A DNA stretch of 6,419 bases from Deltaproteobacteria bacterium UBA5754 (GTDB lineage: Bacteria; Desulfobacterota; Dissulfuribacteria; Dissulfuribacterales; UBA5754). Shown in pieces: positions 1-5,112 of the stretch. The notes beneath the pieces were generated by a model. The model was not told the origin of the DNA. It did not search any database and was given only the letters and a program-made list of their open reading frames with translations. Position 1 is the first letter of the stretch. The number at the start of each line of letters is the position of its first letter. A program made the translations under genes and the position numbers. The DNA is taken from positions 1-6,419 of the forward strand of contig DIFG01000058.1 in NCBI GenBank assembly GCA_002419025.1, read 5' to 3'.

Positions 1-51
1 TACAGGGTTCCGTTTCTGCGGCTGGCCATAAGATGGACGCACGGCTTCATA

Positions 52-157
52 ATTCACGTTCTATACTGGATTCCGGCCTCCGCCGGAATGACGAGGCGGT
101 ATGCAACTGCGCACTGGAAACCGATCAAATTCCACACGAAATGACGAAGAGCCAAAA
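52..157 (-). repeat. Left copy of a 106-bp inverted repeat
   Basis: Read as its reverse complement, this stretch is identical at all 106 positions to 6314-6419. It contains a strong palindrome at 70-89 (ATTCCGGC, loop CTCC, GCCGGAAT). It also contains two related modules, 65-94 and 113-147, which both read ACTGGA… at one end and …AATGACGA or …AAATGACGA at the other. The core resembles the short palindromic repeats scattered between genes in many Proteobacteria, whose chance translation gives the spurious peptide ending HSGGGRNPV. There is no transposase nearby. Bases 1-51 outside it show nothing recognisable. The true outer boundary is unknown because the partner copy is cut by the window end. 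Confidence 0.93.
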
Positions 158-190
158 ATTCTCTGTTTCCTGTGACCGTTTGCCTCTGCG

Positions 191-853
191 ATGACCAGAC
201 ACCGTCCACCATCTATTCCTACCATGCTGTATATGGCGGCCTTTTTTCTTCTTGGGGCCTGCTCTTCTATGCAGCCTGCATTTCCGCCCCAGGGATCCGC
301 TCCGCCGGGTGTCAGGATGAGCGTTTTTCTGGCCCCCGCGACACCGATTCCCGTCCATGAAAAAAAGGTCCTGCTCCTTCCGGCACGCACCCCGCACGGC
401 CTTGATCCCGGCCTGAGCCAAACCATCACGAAGATACTTCAGGATGCCCTCCTTCAGGAAAAGGTCTTCGCAGTGGTGGAACGTGTTGATCCGGCACGTG
501 ACCTTGCCATTGAAGAACGCCTCGACGAGGCGGCGGCGCGGGGATTTGACTTCGTCATGGCCGCCGAGTTTCCCCTGCTCCTTTCGGCATCAGGAAATTC
601 CCCTGGAAGGGTGGCCATGGACATCACCATCCTCTCGACCCCCAACCGGATCTCTTTGTGGCGCATGGTCGGAGAGGCGGATCTGGTGCCACTCCACGAG
701 GACTATTCCATGGTCTCCATTGTCCTGCCCGCCCCGTTCATTCCCGGACCAAGCATCGCAAGCGGCGTCGTTGCACTTGCCCGGAGTATGGCATCCATCA
801 TCAAACAGACGGCTGGAGGCCCTGTCTCTCACGCAGTGGATGAACATCGTTGA
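191..853 (+). CDS. Putative outer-membrane lipoprotein of unknown function
   Basis: The 220-residue product begins with a short basic stretch and a hydrophobic segment ending in a lipobox, LGAC, at residues 21-24. Signal peptidase II would therefore cleave before Cys24 and the mature protein would be lipid-anchored. Ser at +2 (Ser25) is compatible with Lol transport to the outer membrane. Residues about 25-57 are Pro-rich, probably a linker. From residue 58 there is a hydrophobic strand (KKVLLLPA), a helix (about 76-90), the strand VFAVVE (92-97), and a later segment containing ISLWR (154-158). This alternation loosely recalls the fold of CsgG/LpoB-type periplasmic lipoproteins, but I see no diagnostic motif. 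The start at 191 is the only ATG that keeps a basic n-region and follows the in-frame stop at 173-175. It lacks a clear Shine-Dalgarno sequence, and Met12 (position 224) is an alternative. It stands alone: the next gene is 193 nt away. Confidence 0.75.
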   Translation: MTRHRPPSIPTMLYMAAFFLLGACSSMQPAFPPQGSAPPGVRMSVFLAPATPIPVHEKKVLLLPARTPHGLDPGLSQTITKILQDALLQEKVFAVVERVDPARDLAIEERLDEAAARGFDFVMAAEFPLLLSASGNSPGRVAMDITILSTPNRISLWRMVGEADLVPLHEDYSMVSIVLPAPFIPGPSIASGVVALARSMASIIKQTAGGPVSHAVDEHR

Positions 854-916
854 CCGACGATAAATAAACCTGAGGCCTTCTTGAAAAATTGTCCTTTTGT
901 CCGATGACTGTGTTTC

Positions 917-944
917 TTGCCAGGCAAAAATGCACACATACTAT
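917..944 (+). promoter_or_regulatory. Possible sigma-70-type promoter with palindromic operator, upstream of the cheD-like gene
   Basis: TTGCCA (917-922, five of six matches to TTGACA) lies 16 bases before TACTAT (939-944, four of six matches to TATAAT). The -35 element sits inside a perfect 11-base palindrome, TTGCCAGGCAA (917-927), which could be a repressor site. The predicted transcript would start near 951 and leave about a 95-nt leader before the ATG at 1047. A separate GACGATAA at 993-1000 resembles the flagellar sigma-28 -10 element, but no convincing TAAA box is correctly spaced from it. This is prediction from consensus only. Confidence 0.3.
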
Positions 945-1046
945 GAAGCATGCCCCGCTTTTCTATATTCCCTTTAGCTCATCCTGCGCTGAGACGATAA
1001 GACATATGAGGAACTCGAAAAAAGGACAAGAAAGGCGCACGCACCC

Positions 1047-1529
1047 ATGAAAACCACTATCCCTGTCACATCCGGGTCCTATGCCGTGAGCGCCGACCCA
1101 TCCACGGCCCTTGTGGGCGCGTCCATAGGCGCCGGGATCGCGGTCGCCGTCTTCGACCCTGAGACAGGGGCGGGCGGCCTGTTCATCACGCACCTTCTTC
1201 AAACCCGAAAAGAGACATCTGCGTCAACGGCCCCCTATTTCGGGCTTGACACCGGGCTACCTGCCTTCATGAAGGCCTTCATAGCCGTGGGAGGCAGAAG
1301 GGATTCCCTCCGCGTCCATCTTGTCGGAGCAGGCGAATTCCTGGATACCCCACCCTTTTTCCGCATGGGAGAAGATCTCCAGAAAACGGCCCGGCGCATC
1401 CTCGAAAAAAACCGTGTCCCCGTGGCGGGAGAAAAGGTCGGAGGACCTGAGAACCGTTTTCTCACACTTGACCTGGAAAATGGATCCATTCGGGTGGGCA
1501 GCCCGGGCCAAAGAGAAGTGACCATGTAA
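1047..1529 (+). CDS. CheD-family protein lacking the catalytic cysteine (probable pseudo-deamidase)
   Basis: CheD enzymes deamidate specific glutamines of chemoreceptors with a Cys-His-Thr active site and also bind the phosphatase CheC. The 160-residue length fits the family. The order of landmarks matches: IGAGIAVAVFDP (27-38) corresponds to the family's LGSCVAVCLYDP, followed by GAGG (41-44), the AxxGG-like VGAGEF region (about 93-98), MGEDLQKTARRILE (about 107-120), and a closing GEKVGGPENRFLTLDLENG segment equivalent to the family's AEDTGG…R…TG. Gly30 replaces the catalytic Cys, and the whole protein has no cysteine. The catalytic His position aligns with Ile47, with His49 two residues away, and the Thr position aligns with Gly24. 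The fold is probably kept and the chemistry lost, leaving a binding or regulatory role. An AAAGG (1031-1035) precedes the ATG at somewhat long spacing. The stop is one base before the HDOD start, so the pair is very likely co-translated. No methyl-accepting receptor or other che gene is in view. Confidence 0.85.
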   Translation: MKTTIPVTSGSYAVSADPSTALVGASIGAGIAVAVFDPETGAGGLFITHLLQTRKETSASTAPYFGLDTGLPAFMKAFIAVGGRRDSLRVHLVGAGEFLDTPPFFRMGEDLQKTARRILEKNRVPVAGEKVGGPENRFLTLDLENGSIRVGSPGQREVTM

Positions 1530-1530
1530 A

Positions 1531-2388
1531 ATGGATGCCACCGCCCTGGATACCGAACTCGATCGCATCTTTGACGACCTGACCGCCATCCCCGCCTTTC
1601 CCAAGACGGTAAACTATGCGCTTCGCATCCTGGACGATCCGGGATCCACCACAACCCAGGTCGGCAGGGTCATCCGCTTCGACCCCGCACTGACCGCAAA
1701 CATCCTCAAGGCTGCCAACTCCGCCTACTTCGGGCTTCCCCGTCAGGTGAGTTCGATTGAGACCGCCATCGCCCTCCTTGGCACCCGGCAGGTCAGGGAG
1801 ATCCTCATCATAGCGGCAAGCAGACCATATCTCGACCGTGAGATATATGGCTACGGCATGCGCCAGCACGATCTCTGGGCCCACTCCCTGGGCTGTGCCG
1901 CCATATCCGAGATCGTGGCCCGTCATTCTGGATTTGCATCTTCGGACCTCCTGTTCACCTCTGCCCTCCTCCACGACATCGGAAAATACGTTATGAACGA
2001 GCATGTAGGCATCAGGGCCGAGGAGATACAGCTTCAGGCCGGCGTGGACGCCATGACATTTACCGAGGCGGAATGGCGCGTCCTCGGGACCGATCACGCG
2101 GTCCTCGGCTCGGAAATCCTTCGGCTCTGGGAGTTTCCGCGTGCAATCGTCAGGGCGGTCCGGAACCATCACGACCCCGACCTCTATATTCAGGACGAAC
2201 TCTCCCGCCTCCTTGCCTTCTCGAACATCCTCACCGTATCCCTCGGGTTCGGGGTAGGCCTGGATGGATTCCGTCACCGCATATCCCCTGAACTCTCGCG
2301 GAAACTCAAGCTCACGGCATCCGGTCTCGCTGCTATCATCCAGGAATCCTTTGCAGAGTGGCAGTCCTTGGCCACCCTGCTCGCATAA
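1531..2388 (+). CDS. HDOD domain signalling protein with an intact HD metal-site set
   Basis: The 285-residue cytosolic protein is an HDOD-domain protein, a group of regulatory relatives of HD phosphohydrolases linked to signal transduction and motility. The HDOD signature runs from LTAIPAFPKTV (17-27) through VGRVIRFDPALTANILKAAN (44-63), YFGLPRQVSSIETAI (66-80) and LLGTRQVREIL (82-92). Unlike many degenerate HDOD proteins, it keeps a plausible HD metal set: His118 (WAHS), His148-Asp149 (LLHDIGK), His189 (TDHAVLG) and His213-His214 (NHHDP). It lacks a GYP motif, so I would not call it a c-di-GMP phosphodiesterase. There is no receiver, EAL or other extra domain. The gene begins one base after the cheD-like stop codon. 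A purine-rich AGAGAAG (1512-1518) within the end of that gene is its likely ribosome-binding site. The tight coupling suggests that the two products act together, perhaps as a complex. Confidence 0.9.
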   Translation: MDATALDTELDRIFDDLTAIPAFPKTVNYALRILDDPGSTTTQVGRVIRFDPALTANILKAANSAYFGLPRQVSSIETAIALLGTRQVREILIIAASRPYLDREIYGYGMRQHDLWAHSLGCAAISEIVARHSGFASSDLLFTSALLHDIGKYVMNEHVGIRAEEIQLQAGVDAMTFTEAEWRVLGTDHAVLGSEILRLWEFPRAIVRAVRNHHDPDLYIQDELSRLLAFSNILTVSLGFGVGLDGFRHRISPELSRKLKLTASGLAAIIQESFAEWQSLATLLA

Positions 2389-2424
2389 GGGATCTACCTT
2401 CTCGGGCCGGCAGGCATCCGGCTC

Positions 2425-2454
2425 TTGCCCGATTCCATCAAACCCTTTAATAAT
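2425..2454 (+). promoter_or_regulatory. Possible promoter of the dap operon
   Basis: TTGCCC (2425-2430, four of six matches to TTGACA) is followed after 18 bases by AATAAT (2449-2454, five of six matches to TATAAT). The AATAAT lies in a noticeably A/T-rich patch within GC-rich surroundings. Transcription would start near 2461, giving about a 100-nt leader before the ATG at 2560. The -35 box overlaps the descending arm of an imperfect hairpin (2402-2432, inner stem GCCGG/CCGGC) just after the HDOD stop. That hairpin has no T-run and so is a poor terminator. Read-through from the HDOD gene remains possible. Confidence 0.35.
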
Positions 2455-2464
2455 CTGCCTATGG

Positions 2465-2483
2465 AACGGCCTCGATGGCCGTT
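2465..2483 (+). promoter_or_regulatory. Hairpin in the dapA leader
   Basis: AACGGCC (2465-2471) and GGCCGTT (2477-2483) form a perfect 7-bp stem around the loop TCGAT. An outer TGCCT (2456-2460) and AGGCA (2497-2501) could extend the structure across a large internal loop. No T-run follows, so it is not an intrinsic terminator as it stands. It does not match the lysine riboswitch, whose conserved leader elements I looked for and did not find. The role is unknown: it could be an operator, an RNA stabiliser or chance. Confidence 0.35.
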
Positions 2484-2505
2484 GTCTATACAATGCAGGC
2501 ATTCA

Positions 2506-2526
2506 TGAAAAACTACGTATTTTTCA
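2506..2526. repeat. Palindrome upstream of dapA
   Basis: TGAAAAA (2506-2512) and TTTTTCA (2520-2526) are perfect inverted arms around a 7-base centre containing TACGTA. It lies about 20 bases before the dapA Shine-Dalgarno sequence. It could be a protein-binding site or a weak RNA hairpin. The A/T-only inner arms make it unlikely to be a strong terminator. Confidence 0.35.
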
Positions 2527-2546
2527 CGGCTGCCTCCCAAAAGAGA

Positions 2547-2552
2547 GAGGAG
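2547..2552 (+). promoter_or_regulatory. Ribosome-binding site that decides the dapA start
   Basis: GAGGAG lies 7 bases before the ATG at 2560. This is an almost ideal Shine-Dalgarno sequence at ideal spacing. It supports translation from 2560, giving the 21-residue extension, rather than only from the ATG at 2623. The 2623 codon matches the usual DapA start but has only an A-rich AAGAAAAAAAAG in front of it. The same element is too close (about 2 bases) to the out-of-frame ATG at 2555 to favour that one. Confidence 0.6.
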
Positions 2553-2554
2553 AA

Positions 2555-2626
2555 ATGTCATGGCTACGTGCGAAAAGCGATCATGTGCAGCAAAATCCAG
2601 TGCATCGGACAAGAAAAAAAAGATGA
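2555..2626 (+). CDS. Possible 23-codon leader ORF overlapping the dapA 5' end
   Basis: An ATG at 2555 opens a 23-codon frame, out of frame with dapA, whose TGA (2624-2626) overlaps the conserved-core ATG of dapA (2623-2625) as ATGA. This arrangement could couple termination of a small basic peptide (ending RTRKKR) to initiation of a normal-length DapA. It could also be a coincidence of overlapping frames, because the ATG at 2560 has the better-spaced Shine-Dalgarno sequence. I recognise no homologue. Confidence 0.2.
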   Translation: MSWLRAKSDHVQQNPVHRTRKKR

Positions 2627-3501
2627 TACGCGGGGCCATCGTGGCCATCGTCACCCCTTTCCGGGACGGAAAGGTCGATGAGGACGCCCTCACCAGGCTC
2701 ATCGAGTGGCACATCAATGAAGGGACCCATTGTATCGTCCCATGCGGGACCACTGGTGAATCCGCCACCCTCAGCCACGAAGAGCACATGCGGGTCGTGG
2801 AGCTCACAGTGGAGACGGTGAAGGGCCGGGTTCCGGTCATCGCCGGGACGGGCTCCAACTCCACCGATGAAACTATCCAGCTCACCCAGCATGCGAAAAA
2901 GGCGGGTGCCGACGCGGCGCTCGTCATCACCCCCTATTACAATAAACCCACACAGGAAGGACTCTATCAGCACTATATGAAGGTGGCCGACACCTGCAAG
3001 TTCCCCATGATCCTCTATAACGTACCGGGACGGACCGGCGTGAACATGCTTCCCGAGACCGTGGCCCGGTGCGCCGAGAACAAATACGTCATAGGCATGA
3101 AGGAGGCCACGGGAAACCTCGCCCAGGTCGCGGACGTCATCCGGCTCTGTCCAAAGAACTTCATCGTCGTGTCCGGCGACGACCCTACCGCTTTTCCTAC
3201 CCTGGCCCTCGGAGGAAAGGGCGTCATCTCCGTGGCCTCAAACGTGGTCCCCAAGGACATGGCCGCCATGGTGGACCTCTTCGATTCCGGAGATCTGGCC
3301 AAGTCCCGCCAGATACACTACAGGCTCGCCCCTCTCTTCAAGGCCCTCTTCTTTGAAACCAATCCCGCACCGGCCAAGACTGCCCTTGCCATGATGGGAA
3401 AGATCCCGTCCGGCGAGGTGCGTCTTCCCCTTGTCCCCATGAGTGAGGCCAACCGAGAACGGCTCGCAGCGGTCCTGAGAGACCTCAACCTCATTATTTA
3501 A
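2560..3501 (+). CDS. dapA: 4-hydroxy-tetrahydrodipicolinate synthase
   Basis: DapA condenses L-aspartate 4-semialdehyde with pyruvate, the first committed step of diaminopimelate and lysine synthesis, in the cytosol. The product is a (beta/alpha)8 barrel lyase. Visible motifs are GAIVAIVTPF (25-34), CGTTGES (62-68, with the active-site Thr65), ITPYYNKPTQEGLYQHY (123-139), YNVPGRTG (153-160, Tyr153 and Arg158) and GMKEATGN (179-186), whose Lys181 forms the Schiff base. From Met22 the protein is 292 residues, the normal family length. The frame from 2560 adds 21 residues rich in Ser, Ala and Lys, ending in four Lys codons. The extension uses codons such as CGA, TCA and TGT that look atypical for the neighbouring genes, so the start is uncertain: 2560 has the better ribosome-binding site and 2623 the family-typical start. 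It heads the operon with dapB 14 nt downstream. Confidence is high for function and moderate for the N-terminus. Confidence 0.96.
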   Translation: MATCEKRSCAAKSSASDKKKKMIRGAIVAIVTPFRDGKVDEDALTRLIEWHINEGTHCIVPCGTTGESATLSHEEHMRVVELTVETVKGRVPVIAGTGSNSTDETIQLTQHAKKAGADAALVITPYYNKPTQEGLYQHYMKVADTCKFPMILYNVPGRTGVNMLPETVARCAENKYVIGMKEATGNLAQVADVIRLCPKNFIVVSGDDPTAFPTLALGGKGVISVASNVVPKDMAAMVDLFDSGDLAKSRQIHYRLAPLFKALFFETNPAPAKTALAMMGKIPSGEVRLPLVPMSEANRERLAAVLRDLNLII

Positions 3502-3515
3502 CTAAGGGGAAAAAT

Positions 3516-4319
3516 ATGACACACGTAATCGTGGCAGGCGCTGCGGGCCGCATGGGAACCCGCATCGTAAACGCCGTCTCGGAAGCGGAAGGCATCTCCC
3601 TCGGGGCCGCCTTTGAACGTCCTGGAAGCCCTGCAATCGGCAAGGACGCGGGTATGGTCGCGGGGATAGCCGAACTCGGCGTCACCATCGCACCGAATCT
3701 CGAATCCGTTATGGACGCGGGAGACGTGATCATCGATTTTACGCACCACGAAGCGACTATCGCCCACGCCCGCCGCGCCGCCTCGGCCGGAAAGCCCATG
3801 GTGATCGGGACCACAGGCCTGTCCACGGACGAAAAGGCGGAGATCAAGCGCCTCGCATCCGGATTTCCCTGTGTGCTCGCCCCCAACATGAGCGTGGGCG
3901 TGAACCTCCTTTACAGGCTCGTTGAGACTGCGGCCCGGGTCCTCGGCGAGGACTACGACATCGAGATCGTGGAGGCCCACCACCGCATGAAAAAGGACGC
4001 CCCGAGCGGAACGGCTCTCCAGCTCGGACGTGTCGCCGCCTCCGCCCTCGGACGCGACCTCGATTCCGTCGGGGTTTTCGAGCGAAACGGCCTCATCGGA
4101 GAGCGTACGAGATCCGAGATAGGGATCCAGACCGTACGCGCCGGGGACATCGTGGGAGAACACACCGTGATCTTCGGCGGAATCGGGGAGAGGATCGAAC
4201 TCGTCCACAAGGCATCGAGCCGGGACACCTTTGCCAAGGGCGCAGTCCGGGCGGCCAAGTGGGTCGTCACCCAGGGCCCGGGGCTCTATGACATGCTCGA
4301 CGTCCTCGGCCTCAAATAG
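3516..4319 (+). CDS. dapB: 4-hydroxy-tetrahydrodipicolinate reductase
   Basis: DapB reduces the DapA product to 2,3,4,5-tetrahydrodipicolinate using NAD(P)H. The 267-residue protein has the usual length. The N-terminal Rossmann motif is GAAGRMG (8-14), followed by an acidic-basic pair FER (33-35), like the dual-cofactor enzyme of E. coli. IDFTHHEA (73-80) and GTTGLS (98-103) are the next conserved blocks. The catalytic signature EAHHRMKKDAPSGTA (153-167) supplies His155 and Lys159, equivalent to His159 and Lys163 of E. coli, and the substrate-binding Gly-Thr. The C-terminal block GERIELVHKASSRDTFAKGA is intact. The start is clear: AAGGGGA (3504-3510) lies 5 bases before the ATG. It is separated by only 14 nt from dapA and 9 nt from the next gene, so it is co-transcribed. 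Nothing looks damaged. Confidence 0.97.
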   Translation: MTHVIVAGAAGRMGTRIVNAVSEAEGISLGAAFERPGSPAIGKDAGMVAGIAELGVTIAPNLESVMDAGDVIIDFTHHEATIAHARRAASAGKPMVIGTTGLSTDEKAEIKRLASGFPCVLAPNMSVGVNLLYRLVETAARVLGEDYDIEIVEAHHRMKKDAPSGTALQLGRVAASALGRDLDSVGVFERNGLIGERTRSEIGIQTVRAGDIVGEHTVIFGGIGERIELVHKASSRDTFAKGAVRAAKWVVTQGPGLYDMLDVLGLK

Positions 4320-4328
4320 GAAGAATAT

Positions 4329-5090
4329 ATGAAGATCGCCCGCTACCGGACCACATCCGGTGCAACACCTCACTACGGGATCCTCCGGGACGGCTACATA
4401 CGGGACATAGTAGCCGATCCCTTCGAGGGCATGATCGTCGGGACCTCTGAGATCCACCCTCTGGAGGAGATACGGCTTCTCGCCCCCTGCACCCCCACGA
4501 AGATCGTGGCCGTCGGGCTCAATTACCGGGATCACGCAAAAGAACTAGGGATGTCCCTGCCCGATGAACCCCTCGTCTTTCTGAAACCACCGTCCGCGGT
4601 GATCGGCCCTGAGGAGGCCATTCGGATACCTGACATGAGCAATTGGGTGGAGCACGAGGCCGAACTCGCCGTGGTGATCGGCAAGCGGACGCGGGATATC
4701 CCCCCGGAAAAGGCAACGGAATCCATCCTCGGCTACACGTGCCTGAACGATGTCACGGCCCGGGATCTCCAGAAAAAGGACGTCCAGTTCACACGGTCAA
4801 AGGGTTTCGATACCTTCTGCCCGTTTGGCCCCTGGATCGAAACGGAGATCGACCCTTCCGACCTGGGAATCACCTGCACGGTCAACGGCGTGACAAGGCA
4901 GGATTCCCGGTCCTCCCTTCTCATCCATCCCGTCCGGGAACTCGTGAGTTTCATATCCCGGATCATGACCCTTGAGCCCGGCGACATCATAGCGACCGGC
5001 ACCCCCAAGGGCGTGGGCCCCCTCGCGCCTGGGGACACGGTTACAGTCGCAATCGAAGGGATCGGAGAACTGACCAATACCGTCTCCTGA
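4329..5090 (+). CDS. Fumarylacetoacetate hydrolase (FAH) family protein
   Basis: The 253-residue protein belongs to the FAH superfamily, metal-dependent enzymes that hydrolyse, decarboxylate or tautomerise 2-oxo acids. A small N-terminal domain (about 1-50) precedes the FAH core. The lid-like motif is LNYRDHAKE (64-72, His69 and Glu72). The metal ligands are Glu110 and Glu112 (HEAELAVVIG) and Asp141 (LNDVTARD). SKGFDTFCPFGPW (157-169) carries the likely active-site Lys158, and the C-terminus has TLEPGDIIATGTPKGVG. The site therefore looks complete. Sequence alone does not separate acylpyruvate hydrolase, oxaloacetate decarboxylase or tautomerase, and homoprotocatechuate isomerase/decarboxylase; no aromatic degradation genes are present. 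GGAAG (4319-4323), overlapping the dapB stop, is its ribosome-binding site. Its position between dapB and dapL suggests a task linked to oxo-acid chemistry of the lysine pathway, but this is inference. Confidence 0.92.
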   Translation: MKIARYRTTSGATPHYGILRDGYIRDIVADPFEGMIVGTSEIHPLEEIRLLAPCTPTKIVAVGLNYRDHAKELGMSLPDEPLVFLKPPSAVIGPEEAIRIPDMSNWVEHEAELAVVIGKRTRDIPPEKATESILGYTCLNDVTARDLQKKDVQFTRSKGFDTFCPFGPWIETEIDPSDLGITCTVNGVTRQDSRSSLLIHPVRELVSFISRIMTLEPGDIIATGTPKGVGPLAPGDTVTVAIEGIGELTNTVS

Positions 5091-5112
5091 CAGAACCCAC
5101 ATAAGGAAAGAC

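Noticed and set aside
61..429. 122-residue minus-strand frame ending HSGGGRNPV, and its mirror at 5796-6410 on the + strand
   Set aside because: The shared C-terminus is translated repeat DNA, and the rest lies antisense or out of frame to well-supported genes.
917..935. Sigma-54 promoter around the GGCAAAAATGCA stretch
   Set aside because: The GG and GC dinucleotides are spaced wrongly for the -24/-12 pattern.
1006..1050. 14-codon ORF from ATG 1006 whose TGA overlaps the cheD-like ATG
   Set aside because: It has no good ribosome-binding site, and any gene starting ATGA yields such an overlap easily. The resemblance to the dapA leader arrangement is probably chance.
1462..2502. 346-codon open frame on the minus strand
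   Set aside because: It lies antisense to the HDOD gene, has no recognisable domain, and is the kind of frame that GC-rich codon bias opens by chance.
2389..2559. Lysine riboswitch (L box) before dapA
   Set aside because: The gap has hairpins but not the conserved lysine-riboswitch elements, and about 170 nt is tight for the aptamer plus an expression platform.
3498..4535. 345-codon open frame on the minus strand covering dapB
   Set aside because: It is entirely antisense to dapB and the start of the FAH gene, with no domain signature. It mirrors third-position GC bias.
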